A stretch of 32,918 nt of DNA, taken from assembly GCA_947466965.1 (NCBI GenBank), contig CANIFU010000027.1, forward strand, positions 1 to 32,918, written 5' to 3'. This document shows, one piece after another, positions 16,047 through 24,242 of the stretch (position 1 is its first letter; each line of letters opens with the position of its first letter). Source of the stretch: Bacteroidota bacterium. Its GTDB lineage: Bacteria > Bacteroidota > Bacteroidia > 2-12-FULL-35-15. A model generated the notes under the pieces. It was given only the letters and a program-made list of their open reading frames with translations. It was not told the origin of the DNA and did not search any database. The translations under genes were made by a program, and so were the position numbers.

Positions 16047-17372
16047 CTAGAACTCCTTTTCTTCAAACCTAACTCCTTCATTTTCCAGTTCTGCTAATAC
16101 CGGCTCATATATTTCTTTAATGGTAGGTATAATCACTCCGCGTGCACTAATTTTACCCTGTAAAATCAATTTTGCGGTAATCGCAAGCGGCAAGCCAACA
16201 GTTTTTGCCATCGCTGTATAGGTTTGATCTTCGCCTCTTACTACAAGAGAAGAAATAATTTTCTTGTTTTTTCCATTCATCGTATATTCAAACTCATGTT
16301 GCATTACAATCATGTCTTTGTCATGTTCTTTCAACAACCATTTTTCTTCTAATAAATCCTGAAGAATTTGAGCAGGACTAGCATCAGCCAAACGAATTTT
16401 AATATCATCAAACACCCCTAACCACTCGATTTTATTCAACGCATCTTCATCCATTTCTGAACCCATGAAAGCAATCAATTTATCTTTTGTTGATGCTTGA
16501 CCTTTAGGTAAAAAGGCGTCCAGCAATTGTTTATATGTTAATGTTTCAGATGCTTCAACTTTATAAGTATCATCTGTTAAACCAAGTTTCACAAAAACAT
16601 TCCAGGCTTTACAATAACCAGGCATACGAAGTGTTCCACGAAGCATCGTTGGAATATTTTCAAGATTATATATTTTCCTATAAGATAAAGAATCGCGATT
16701 GGCATATGCATCATACGTTCCATGTCCGTCTATATGAACTGAGCATATTTGCTTAAACAAACGATTGTAAGGAATGTATTTGTATTTACCATCTTCTATA
16801 AATTGAGCTGTTCCCTGTCCGGCCAAAATTACATTTCTCGGATTCCACGAAAATTTATATCCCCACGGATTATCATTGCTTTCTGGTGCTACCAATCCTC
16901 CGCAAAATGATTGAAAAGAAACCAATTCACCACCCTTTGCCTGAATTTGATCGATCACTTTCATTGCAGAAGCATGATCGATTCCTGGATCCAAGCCTAT
17001 TTCATTCATAAGAATAATTCCAGCAGACTTCGCTTGCAAATCCAAATCCTTCATTTCCTTTGAAACATAAGAAGCAGTTGCCAAATGTTTTTTAAAACGA
17101 ATACAATCCTTAGCAACGTTCATATGCATAAAAGCTGGAAGCATTGAGATTACAATATCTGCACGTTCTATTTCTGATTCACGTTGAACATCATTATTAA
17201 TATCAAATAGAATAGCTCTTGCATTTACATGACCTTGGGTTTTTTGTATGACAAGATCGAGGGACACATCACCTACAGTAACGTTCCAATTCTCTTTTAC
17301 AGAATGATTCAATAAATATTTTATTAAAGAAGATGCGGAGCGTCCTGCCCCTATTACTAATATATTTTTCAT
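16047..17372 (-). CDS. Saccharopine dehydrogenase family protein (saccharopine reductase-like)
   Basis: A 441-residue oxidoreductase. The N-terminus M-K-N-I-L-V-I-G-A-G-R-S-A-S-S-L is a Rossmann dinucleotide fold. It is followed by V-I-S-M-L-P-A and the family motif N-E-I-G-L-D-P-G-I-D-H-A-S-A-M. The rest matches the saccharopine dehydrogenase C-terminal domain (T-L-R-M-P-G-Y-C). Members join or cleave saccharopine using glutamate and NAD(P); in Bacteroidota the probable role is lysine catabolism, but direction and cofactor cannot be read from sequence. The ORF is open 66 bases further upstream, but the Rossmann start at 17372 is clearly right. A TATCTTCG -7-like box lies at 17392-17399 without a convincing -33. 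The gene stands alone, convergent with trmN6. Confidence 0.9.
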   Translation of the reverse strand: MKNILVIGAGRSASSLIKYLLNHSVKENWNVTVGDVSLDLVIQKTQGHVNARAILFDINNDVQRESEIERADIVISMLPAFMHMNVAKDCIRFKKHLATASYVSKEMKDLDLQAKSAGIILMNEIGLDPGIDHASAMKVIDQIQAKGGELVSFQSFCGGLVAPESNDNPWGYKFSWNPRNVILAGQGTAQFIEDGKYKYIPYNRLFKQICSVHIDGHGTYDAYANRDSLSYRKIYNLENIPTMLRGTLRMPGYCKAWNVFVKLGLTDDTYKVEASETLTYKQLLDAFLPKGQASTKDKLIAFMGSEMDEDALNKIEWLGVFDDIKIRLADASPAQILQDLLEEKWLLKEHDKDMIVMQHEFEYTMNGKNKKIISSLVVRGEDQTYTAMAKTVGLPLAITAKLILQGKISARGVIIPTIKEIYEPVLAELENEGVRFEEKEF

Positions 17373-17681
17373 GAATATTCTGAATTTATTGCGAAGATAA
17401 CAAGAGTCTTTTGAAAATCTTAAAATAGAATGAAACATTTACAAATGGAAAAATTCTAACTTTAAAAAAAATAAAAATCTTTTTAGTTGAATGGTCCACT
17501 ATATTCCATTCTAATAAACACAACAACCTAGTTATCAAGCAATCACACAAATTCTTTATCGCTCTTTTTAATATAAACTGAAAATAATTAAAAGCTTCTT
17601 CGAATTATTTTCAGAGATTTGCAAAGCAATGGCATGAGATTTGAAAATGCTGTTTTAAAATAAATATAAAAACATACCCTT
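17373..17681. other. 309-base divergent intergenic region
   Basis: AT-rich gap between the saccharopine-reductase-like gene (minus) and the DUF4476 gene (plus). Apart from the weak minus-strand TATCTTCG box (17392-17399) and TTTG at 17640-17643 followed by an imperfect TAAATATA (17 bases), I see no gene, RNA or convincing repeat. Confidence 0.5.
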
Positions 17682-18626
17682 ATGAAATCAATTTACACAT
17701 CAATTATTCTCTCGTTTTTTTTAATTCAAACTATAAGCGCTCAAAATAATAATCTGATTATTTATTCGCAAGAAGGGTTGCAATTCACTGTAATTCTAAA
17801 TGGTATTCGTCAAAATCCAAAACCTGAAACAAATGTGAAAATTACGGGATTAAATGCACCTAATTATCAAGTCAAAATTATTTTCGCAGATAACGCAATC
17901 GACTTAAACCAAAATGCTTATTTGATGGATGGCGGCGAAACCACCTCGAATGTGGAGTATACTTATGCTATTGTTAAAGCAAACGAAAAGTATAAATTAC
18001 GCTTTAAAAGTTCAGCGCCAGTTAACGGCTCGAATCCTGAAAACACTTCGCAACAAACTACAATTGTATACAACCCAATAAACACTGTTGGCTCTTCTAC
18101 AACAACTACTACAAGTACTAGTTCAACAAATTCAGTAGGAAACACCCAAAATGGAAATGGGGCATCAGTAGGAATAACATTAAACGGTGTAGGCGTGGGA
18201 ATGAATGTAAATGTTGTTGGCGACACGGAAATATCAACTAGTACAACCACTACAACAACTACAACCACAAGTGGAACAAACAACATAAGCAACACAACCT
18301 ATGTAATGGAGGGATACAATGGAGTTTATGGCTGCCCTGCTCCTATGAGTAGTTCTAATTTTCAAACAGCTAAAAATTCAATTGCTTCCAAAGGATTTGA
18401 TGAAAGCAGATTAATTTTAGCCAAGCAGATTATTGGAAGTAATTGTTTATTATGTTCTCAAATAAAAGAACTGATGGAATTAATGAGTTTTGAACAAACA
18501 AAACTTGACCTTGCAAAATTTGCTTGGCATCACAACCTCGACAAAGGAAATTATTTTCAGTTAAATGATGCATTTAGTTTTGAAGCATCGATAGAAGAAT
18601 TAAACAATTATACCCAAAGCCACTAA
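17682..18626 (+). CDS. Secreted DUF4476 protein with Thr/Ser-rich linker
   Basis: A 314-residue exported protein. Residues 1-20 form a signal peptide ending T-I-S-A-Q. Residues 21-110 look like a beta-rich domain (I-Y-S-Q-E-G-L-Q-F-T-V-I-L-N-G). The middle (about 130-210) is low complexity, with runs of Thr and Ser around a Gly/Val/Asn patch, and may be a flexible linker. The last 95 residues are the DUF4476 domain: P-M-S-S-S-N-F-Q-T-A-K-N-S-I, then A-K-Q-I-I-G-S-N-C-L, and F-A-W-H-H-N-L-D-K-G-N-Y. This domain is common in Bacteroidota periplasmic proteins of unknown function. A terminator follows closely. Confidence 0.88.
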   Translation: MKSIYTSIILSFFLIQTISAQNNNLIIYSQEGLQFTVILNGIRQNPKPETNVKITGLNAPNYQVKIIFADNAIDLNQNAYLMDGGETTSNVEYTYAIVKANEKYKLRFKSSAPVNGSNPENTSQQTTIVYNPINTVGSSTTTTTSTSSTNSVGNTQNGNGASVGITLNGVGVGMNVNVVGDTEISTSTTTTTTTTTSGTNNISNTTYVMEGYNGVYGCPAPMSSSNFQTAKNSIASKGFDESRLILAKQIIGSNCLLCSQIKELMELMSFEQTKLDLAKFAWHHNLDKGNYFQLNDAFSFEASIEELNNYTQSH

Positions 18627-18645
18627 TTAATTTTCATGCATAATT

Positions 18646-18697
18646 AAAAATGCGTTTCAGTATCTTTTCAAAAACAGGGATTTTGAAACGCTTTTTT
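18646..18697 (+). terminator. Terminator after the DUF4476 gene
   Basis: GCGTTTCA (18652-18659) pairs with TGAAACGC (18684-18691), flanked by A5 and T6, with a 24-base loop. It ends 13 bases before the DUF423 start codon. A TACCTTTA box (18699-18706) lies between but lacks a -33 partner. Confidence 0.75.
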
Positions 18698-18710
18698 GTA
18701 CCTTTACGTA

Positions 18711-19124
18711 ATGAAAAAACGCTTTTTAGTATTCAGTGGATTTTCGGGTGCGATTGGCGTTGCATTAGGTGCAATGGCAGCCCACCTCCTGAAATCAAAA
18801 TTAGAAACAGGCTTAATTACAGAAGCCAATCTACAAGCATTTGAAACTGCTGCCAAATACCAATTATTTCATAGCATTGCCCTATTAGCGCTTCTAGCTC
18901 TCCTCGATCCATTTAATCAAAAGCTAATTGCCAAAGCAGGCTATTGTTTTATGGCAGGCATTGTCCTTTTTTCAGGCTCCCTTTATTTATTAACAACAGC
19001 AAAACTAATGGGTATTTCTGATGTAAGATGGCTTGGACCAATTACGCCCATTGGCGGACTATTTTTAATATCAGGATGGCTTTTAATCGCTTTCGCAGGA
19101 TTTAAAAAAAGTAAAAAGAGCTAA
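18711..19124 (+). CDS. DUF423 family small membrane protein
   Basis: A 137-residue inner-membrane protein with four hydrophobic helices. The family signature is clear: G-F-S-G-A-I-G-V-A-L-G-A-M-A-A-H, then F-E-T-A-A-K-Y-Q-L-F-H-S-I-A-L, then G-S-L-Y-L and I-T-P-I-G-G. It is homologous to E. coli YgdD, whose role is unknown. I start at the ATG at 18711 (M-K-K-R-F-L); an in-frame ATG 15 bases upstream lies in the terminator T tract. Twenty-one bases separate it from the M32 peptidase, so the two are probably co-transcribed, without an obvious functional link. Confidence 0.92.
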   Translation: MKKRFLVFSGFSGAIGVALGAMAAHLLKSKLETGLITEANLQAFETAAKYQLFHSIALLALLALLDPFNQKLIAKAGYCFMAGIVLFSGSLYLLTTAKLMGISDVRWLGPITPIGGLFLISGWLLIAFAGFKKSKKS

Positions 19125-19145
19125 TACACCTAAACAAATTACCAC

Positions 19146-20636
19146 ATGAGCAACTACTCTAGCTATCAGTCAATGTTGCGTAAGATAGCCGATATTCAAT
19201 ATGCATCAGCTGTATTAAACTGGGACCAAGAAACATACATGCCATCTAAAGGAGCAACTTTCCGTGCTCAGCAATTATCAACATTGGCAGGAATCGGACA
19301 TGAGCTTGCTACATCAAAAGAATTGGGAAAGCTGCTTCATTTATTATCGACAGACAACTCCCTTTCTGAAAAAGAAAAAAGAAACATAAAACAATCGTTG
19401 AAAACTTTCAACGAGAATAAAAAATACACGACTGAATTTGTTCAGGAGCTTAGCAAAACGATTTCAGAAACATTTCAGGCATGGCATAAAGCGAAAGCAG
19501 ATAATAATTTTGCTGTGTATGCTCCTCACCTTGAAAAATTAGTGACGCTAAAAAGAGAAGAAAGCAAATTATTAGGTGACTTTGCCCATCCATACGATGC
19601 CTTGTTGAATCAATTCGAACCGGGATTAAAAACAGCTGATTTAGAAGTATTATTTACTGATGTGAGAGAACAACTGGTTACGTTTGTAAAAAAAATTGCC
19701 GCTAAACCACAGAATAATGATGCATTTATGTATTTATATTATGATAGAGAAATGCAATGGGATTTAGGTTTAAATCTATTGAAACAAATGGGATTCGACT
19801 TTGAAAGTGGCCGTCAAGATGCATCTTCGCACCCCTTTACCACCAATTTTAGCCCAGAGGATGTTCGTATAACTACACGGATAAATGAACAGGATATTAA
19901 TGAAATGATATGGAGTTGTATTCATGAAGGTGGGCATGCATTATACGAACAAGGCTTACCTTCCGAAGAATATGGAATGCCATCGAGTGAATATATTTCT
20001 TTAGGTATTCATGAATCACAATCACGGTTATGGGAAAACAATGTTGGGAGAAGTCTTCAATATTGGAAAGCAAATTATCCTAAATTGCAGGATGCTTTTC
20101 CCGAAAATTTAAAATCGGTAAGTGTACAATCTTTCTACAAAGCGATGAACATTGTGAAACCTTCACTCATCAGAACATCTGCAGATGAACTTACCTATCA
20201 TTTCCATGTTCTGATCCGTTTCGAAATTGAAAAGGCATTGATAGAAGGACTTATTGAAGTAAAAGATTTGCCATCTTATTGGAATCTGAAATACAAAGAA
20301 TATTTAGGAATTGAAGTACCTGACGACTCATCTGGTGTTCTGCAGGATATCCATTGGAGTCATGGTAGCTTCGGTTATTTCCCAACCTATTCATTGGGAA
20401 GTTTTTATGCCGCACAGTTTTGGGTGCAAGCAAAAAAAGAAATAGAAGAACTAGAGAATGAAATAGAAAAGGGCAATATGAAACCACTCCTTGATTGGCT
20501 GAGAGAAAAAGTACACCGCCATGGTAAATTTTATTCTGCAGAAGAACTCTGCATTGAAATTACTGGAGAAAAATTGAATTTTAAATACTTTATGGACTAT
20601 GCTTCCATTAAATACTCTAAATTATATGATTTATAG
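19146..20636 (+). CDS. M32 family metallocarboxypeptidase (Taq-type)
   Basis: A 496-residue zinc carboxypeptidase that removes C-terminal residues from peptides in the cytoplasm. The zinc site H-E-G-G-H is at 260-264, with the third ligand E290 in G-I-H-E-S-Q-S-R, both typical of M32. The flanking motifs Y-E-Q-G-L-P and R-T-S-A-D-E-L-T-Y-H-F-H also fit. Length matches Thermus aquaticus and Pfu enzymes (about 500 aa). There is no signal peptide. It follows DUF423 in the same direction, with no separate promoter seen. Confidence 0.95.
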   Translation: MSNYSSYQSMLRKIADIQYASAVLNWDQETYMPSKGATFRAQQLSTLAGIGHELATSKELGKLLHLLSTDNSLSEKEKRNIKQSLKTFNENKKYTTEFVQELSKTISETFQAWHKAKADNNFAVYAPHLEKLVTLKREESKLLGDFAHPYDALLNQFEPGLKTADLEVLFTDVREQLVTFVKKIAAKPQNNDAFMYLYYDREMQWDLGLNLLKQMGFDFESGRQDASSHPFTTNFSPEDVRITTRINEQDINEMIWSCIHEGGHALYEQGLPSEEYGMPSSEYISLGIHESQSRLWENNVGRSLQYWKANYPKLQDAFPENLKSVSVQSFYKAMNIVKPSLIRTSADELTYHFHVLIRFEIEKALIEGLIEVKDLPSYWNLKYKEYLGIEVPDDSSGVLQDIHWSHGSFGYFPTYSLGSFYAAQFWVQAKKEIEELENEIEKGNMKPLLDWLREKVHRHGKFYSAEELCIEITGEKLNFKYFMDYASIKYSKLYDL

Positions 20637-20824
20637 TCGATTTTTACTGATTTTCGCTCCTTAAAACTCAATTATTTATCAACACTTTTATGCTATTTCA
20701 GCATCAAAAAAATAAAGACAACTAACTAATATACAAATAGTTAACATTATAATTACATTAATTATTTTTTTATTTTTTTAAAAATACCGAACAAAAATTC
20801 CGATCTTTATACCCTAATTTTTGT

Positions 20825-20832
20825 TACTTTTG
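20825..20832 (+). promoter_or_regulatory. Possible pckA -7 box
   Basis: TACTTTTG is a full TAnnTTTG match about 43 bases before the pckA ATG. The expected -33 position carries no TTTG, so activity may depend on an activator. The leader ends in A-rich sequence typical of Bacteroidota start sites. Confidence 0.4.
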
Positions 20833-20874
20833 TACTTTCATTTTAATAAATAACATATACAAAAAATCATAAAA

Positions 20875-22488
20875 ATGAACGAATTTGGAATAAAGGGCAA
20901 GCATTCAAGTATCGCAAATTTAGGACTTGAAAATGTATCTGCAGCCTATTGGAATTTAAATGTTGCTGAGCTTGTAGAAGAAACATTATTAAGAGGTGAA
21001 GGTGTATTAACCGACACTGGAGCTTTAGCTATTGATACTGGAGAATTTACAGGGCGGTCTCCGAAAGATAAATTTATTGTGGAAGATGCAAAAACCAAAG
21101 ATACGATTTGGTGGGGCGATGTTAATTTTAAATTCGATGCTAACAAATTCGATGTTGTTTACAATCGAGTTTGCGCCTATTTAACTGGCAAAGAAGTATA
21201 TGTTCGTGATTCTTTCGCTTGTGCAGATCCAAAATACCGATTGAATATAAGAGTTGTAACAGAGTATCCCTGGTCAAATTTATTTGCAAATAACTTATTC
21301 CTTCGCCCTACTCTCGACGAGATTATGAATTTTGATCCTGAATGGACAATCATTTGTGCACCAGGTTTCAAAGCAAACCCTGAAATTGATGGCACCCGTC
21401 AGCACAATTTCACAATTATGAATATGACTAAAAAGGTTATTTTGATTGGTGGTTCGGGATATACAGGTGAAATCAAAAAAGGAATTTTCTCATTATTGAA
21501 TTATATTTTACCTCACGAAAAAAGTGTTTTGTCAATGCATTGCTCTGCAAACATTGGAAAAGAAGGTGATACGGCTATTTTCTTCGGATTATCTGGGACA
21601 GGAAAAACCACCTTATCTGCTGATCCTAACCGCGGATTGATTGGAGATGACGAACACGGATGGAGCAATGAAGGTGTGTTCAATTTCGAAGGAGGCTGTT
21701 ATGCGAAATGTGTGGATCTTACAAAAGAAAAAGAACCTGAAATTTTTGCAGCAGTAAAATTTGGCGCTTTACTTGAAAATATTGAAAATTATGAAAATAC
21801 TGCTACTGTAGACTTTTCTAATATTTCTAAAACTGAAAACACTCGCGTTGGTTACCCGATTCATTTTATCGAGAATGCTGTTGAACCTTCCGTTGGAAAC
21901 ATACCTAAAAATATTTTCTTTCTTACTTGTGATGCATACGGTGTTCTGCCTCCGATTTCTAAATTAACAACCGGACAAGCAATGTATCACTTCATATCCG
22001 GATATACTGCGAAAGTGGCTGGAACCGAAATGGGAATTACAGAACCTACTTTAACTTTCTCCGCTTGTTTTGGAAAAGTATTCTTGCCTTTGCACCCGAC
22101 AAAATATGCTGAGTTGCTAGGTAAAAAATTAAAAGAGAACAATGTGAATGTTTGGTTAGTGAACACAGGATGGTCTGGTGGTGCTTTCGGAGTCGGAAGC
22201 CGTATGAAATTATCATACACCCGCTCAATGATCACAGCAGCATTAACTGGGAAATTAAATAGTATTAAATACGAAACACTTCCTGTATTTGGTTTAGAAA
22301 TGCCAACGGAATGTCCGGATGTTCCTGCAGAAATATTAAACCCACGTAAAACATGGAAAGATAAAGAAGCATATGATGCAACCGCAAACAAATTAGCAAC
22401 ATCATTCAATAAGAATTTTGAGCAATATGCAAGCGCGGCTAACGAAGAAATTTTAGCTGCCGCTCCAAAAGCTGCAGTTAATGCTTAG
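20875..22488 (+). CDS. pckA: Phosphoenolpyruvate carboxykinase (ATP)
   Basis: A 537-residue enzyme that converts oxaloacetate and ATP to phosphoenolpyruvate, ADP and CO2 in gluconeogenesis. The P-loop G-L-S-G-T-G-K-T is at 238-245, followed by L-I-G-D-D-E-H-G-W (kinase-2 and metal site). The N-terminal substrate motif T-G-R-S-P-K-D-K-F is near residue 60, and R-V-G-Y-P-I-H-F-I near 320. Length equals the usual ATP-type PckA (530-540 aa), so it is not the GTP form. It has its own -7 box upstream, and a three-copy hairpin repeat directly follows the stop. Confidence 0.98.
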   Translation: MNEFGIKGKHSSIANLGLENVSAAYWNLNVAELVEETLLRGEGVLTDTGALAIDTGEFTGRSPKDKFIVEDAKTKDTIWWGDVNFKFDANKFDVVYNRVCAYLTGKEVYVRDSFACADPKYRLNIRVVTEYPWSNLFANNLFLRPTLDEIMNFDPEWTIICAPGFKANPEIDGTRQHNFTIMNMTKKVILIGGSGYTGEIKKGIFSLLNYILPHEKSVLSMHCSANIGKEGDTAIFFGLSGTGKTTLSADPNRGLIGDDEHGWSNEGVFNFEGGCYAKCVDLTKEKEPEIFAAVKFGALLENIENYENTATVDFSNISKTENTRVGYPIHFIENAVEPSVGNIPKNIFFLTCDAYGVLPPISKLTTGQAMYHFISGYTAKVAGTEMGITEPTLTFSACFGKVFLPLHPTKYAELLGKKLKENNVNVWLVNTGWSGGAFGVGSRMKLSYTRSMITAALTGKLNSIKYETLPVFGLEMPTECPDVPAEILNPRKTWKDKEAYDATANKLATSFNKNFEQYASAANEEILAAAPKAAVNA

Positions 22489-22512
22489 TTTGATACTCCA
22501 TTAGATTATTTT

Positions 22513-22691
22513 AATTCCCCCTTTGAAAAAGGGGGGTAGGGGGATTTCTTCGGATGTTTATCACAGAAACAAATCAATTCCCCCTTTGAAAAAGGCGGCT
22601 AGGCGGATTTCTTCAAATGTTTGTTACAGAAACAAATCAATTCCCCCTTTGAAAAAGGGGGCTAGGCGGATTTCTTGGGATGTTTGTTACG
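22513..22691. repeat. Three tandem 63-bp palindromic repeats
   Basis: Copies start at 22513, 22576 and 22639, exactly 63 bp apart; the third is cut short at about 51 bp. Each begins AATTCCCCCTTTGAAAAAGG, so CCCCC pairs with GGGGG in a small hairpin (broken in copy 2 by GGCGG). The spacer after it (GGATTTCTT, ATGTTTGTTAC, AGAAACAAATC) is also conserved. This resembles dispersed CCCCCTT-AAGGGGG elements I recall from many bacteria. The period is a multiple of three, so a 63-codon open frame crosses it (22523-22714), which I regard as incidental. It may protect or end the pckA transcript. Confidence 0.9.
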
Positions 22692-22709
22692 TAGATTTAT
22701 TTACATTTG
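22683..22709 (+). promoter_or_regulatory. Possible rsmE promoter at the edge of the repeat array
   Basis: TACATTTG (22702-22709) is a perfect -7 box 17 bases before the rsmE ATG. A TTTG (22683-22686) inside the last repeat copy is only 15 bases upstream, shorter than the usual 19, so the promoter is uncertain. Confidence 0.4.
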
Positions 22710-22726
22710 CATAAGTAAAAATAATT

Positions 22727-23437
22727 ATGCAACTATTCTACACACCCGATATCACAATAGACACATACACGCTCAACGAAGAAGAAAGCAAGCACTGTGT
22801 TCGTGTATTGCGCTTAAACGAAGGAGATAAAATTCAATTGATTGATGGTGTTGGAGGATTATATGAAGCGGTGATCATTGATAACAATCCCAAACGATGC
22901 TCCGTAAAAATCATTGAACATAAAAAAGAGTTTGGAAAACGTAAATGGCAATTACACATTGCTATTGCTCCTACTAAAAACATGGATCGTTTGGAATGGT
23001 TCGTGGAAAAAGCAACAGAGATGGGCATTGATGCAATCTCACTGATCGATTGCAGAAACAGTGAGCGAACAATTGTAAAAAATGAACGTATCCAAAAAGT
23101 GGTAATTTCTGCCATCAAACAAAGTTTAAAAGCCTACCTTCCGAAATTAAACGAAGTCGCTGATTATAAAAAGTTTATCGCTTCCGTAAAAGATTTTCAA
23201 GGTGAGAAGTTTATTGCTCATTGTCAGTCTACTGGATTGAATCATATCAAATCAAAATATTCTCCAAAAAAAAATGCCTTGGTATTAATCGGACCAGAAG
23301 GTGATTTCACAATTGATGAAGTAAAATTCGCTTTGGAAAATGGATTTAATGAAGTTAGCCTTGGTGAAAGCAGATTGAGAACAGAAACAGCTGCCTTATA
23401 TGCCTGTGCCGCAATAAACATATTAAACAATGACTAA
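22727..23437 (+). CDS. rsmE: 16S rRNA (uracil(1498)-N(3))-methyltransferase
   Basis: A 236-residue SPOUT methyltransferase that methylates U1498 in the 30S decoding region. It has the RsmE pattern: an N-terminal PUA-like part with H-C-V-R-V-L-R-L-N-E-G-D, then W-F-V-E-K-A-T-E-M-G-I and C-R-N-S-E-R. The SAM-binding knot reads L-I-G-P-E-G-D-F-T and L-G-E-S-R-L-R-T-E-T-A-A. Length is standard (about 235-245). The stop overlaps the next start by 8 bases (ATGACTAA), indicating coupling with the DUF1189 gene. Confidence 0.96.
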   Translation: MQLFYTPDITIDTYTLNEEESKHCVRVLRLNEGDKIQLIDGVGGLYEAVIIDNNPKRCSVKIIEHKKEFGKRKWQLHIAIAPTKNMDRLEWFVEKATEMGIDAISLIDCRNSERTIVKNERIQKVVISAIKQSLKAYLPKLNEVADYKKFIASVKDFQGEKFIAHCQSTGLNHIKSKYSPKKNALVLIGPEGDFTIDEVKFALENGFNEVSLGESRLRTETAALYACAAINILNND

Positions 23438-24242
23438 ATATCCCTTTTTCAAAAAAATTATTCTGTCATTCTATTCAACAGAACTATATGTTTTTGTTGG
23501 TAAATCGGAGATCAATAAGAGTGGTTTAAAATACCTATTCTTACTTTTAACCATTTTCTGGATACCGGAAATTATTAAGATGCAGGTTAATATTTCCGAT
23601 TTTATCAACGCTAAACTACCCGTTTTCATTGAAAATTTTCCTAATATTGAAATAAAGAATGGCATCGTTTCTTTCGACAAAACATCTCCTTATATTGTTT
23701 TGGATGATAAAACAAAAAAAGAGATGATGATCTTCGACACTACCGGTAAATTCAGCTCATTGGATGGCTTGGAGGCACAGATGCTACTCACACAATCAAA
23801 GTTTATCTTCCGCAAAAATGATATGGAAACCAGGGAATATGATTTATCGAACATCAACGAATTTCAAATAACACATGAAAAGATCTTATCATGGGCGCAA
23901 TGGGGTAAATCCTTATCTTTTTTATTATACCTTCTAATTATCCCATTAGCCTTTATTTACAGGGCATTTCAGACGCTGATCTATTCATTGATCGGTTTGA
24001 TTTTTCAGGCAATTCTTCATACGCATTTATCATTTCGAACAATATATCGCTTAAGTATCATTGCAATAACACCTGCATTTATTTCCGATAAGTTATTGGG
24101 GTATTTTGATCTGGATTTTACAGGATGGTCATTTATTTGTCTGCTCATTTCACTCTCTTTTTTATACTTCGCAATGTTAGCAAACAAAAATGATGCAAAC
24201 AGTGAACAGCTACCTCCTTCTGAACTCGGAGCAAATGATTGA
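23430..24242 (+). CDS. DUF1189 family membrane protein
   Basis: A 270-residue integral membrane protein. Hydrophobic segments lie at about 30-48, 160-180, 183-200, 208-225 and 232-250, with an extracytoplasmic-looking region of about 110 residues after the first. That region has the DUF1189 pattern: F-I-E-N-F-P-x-I-x-I-K-N-G-I-V-S and P-Y-I-V-L-D. The family has no assigned function. The start overlaps rsmE by 8 bases. The 3' end overlaps the convergent TrmH-family gene by 33 bases (24210-24242), so the last 10 codons are read on both strands. Confidence 0.85.
   Translation: MTKYPFFKKIILSFYSTELYVFVGKSEINKSGLKYLFLLLTIFWIPEIIKMQVNISDFINAKLPVFIENFPNIEIKNGIVSFDKTSPYIVLDDKTKKEMMIFDTTGKFSSLDGLEAQMLLTQSKFIFRKNDMETREYDLSNINEFQITHEKILSWAQWGKSLSFLLYLLIIPLAFIYRAFQTLIYSLIGLIFQAILHTHLSFRTIYRLSIIAITPAFISDKLLGYFDLDFTGWSFICLLISLSFLYFAMLANKNDANSEQLPPSELGAND

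Noticed and set aside
17963-18295. 110-residue Val-rich antisense frame opposite the DUF4476 gene
   Set aside because: It reflects the complement of the Thr-rich (ACA/ACT) low-complexity linker.
21987-22409. 140-residue antisense frame within pckA
   Set aside because: It overlaps the conserved pckA coding region, has no family resemblance and no upstream signal.
22513-22691. CRISPR-like array
   Set aside because: The spacers are as conserved as the repeats, there are only three copies, and no cas gene is present.
22523-22714. 63-codon open frame with repeated K-S-I-P-P-L-K-K peptides
   Set aside because: It exists only because the 63-bp DNA repeat has a period divisible by three. It has no promoter or conserved start and overlaps hairpin elements.
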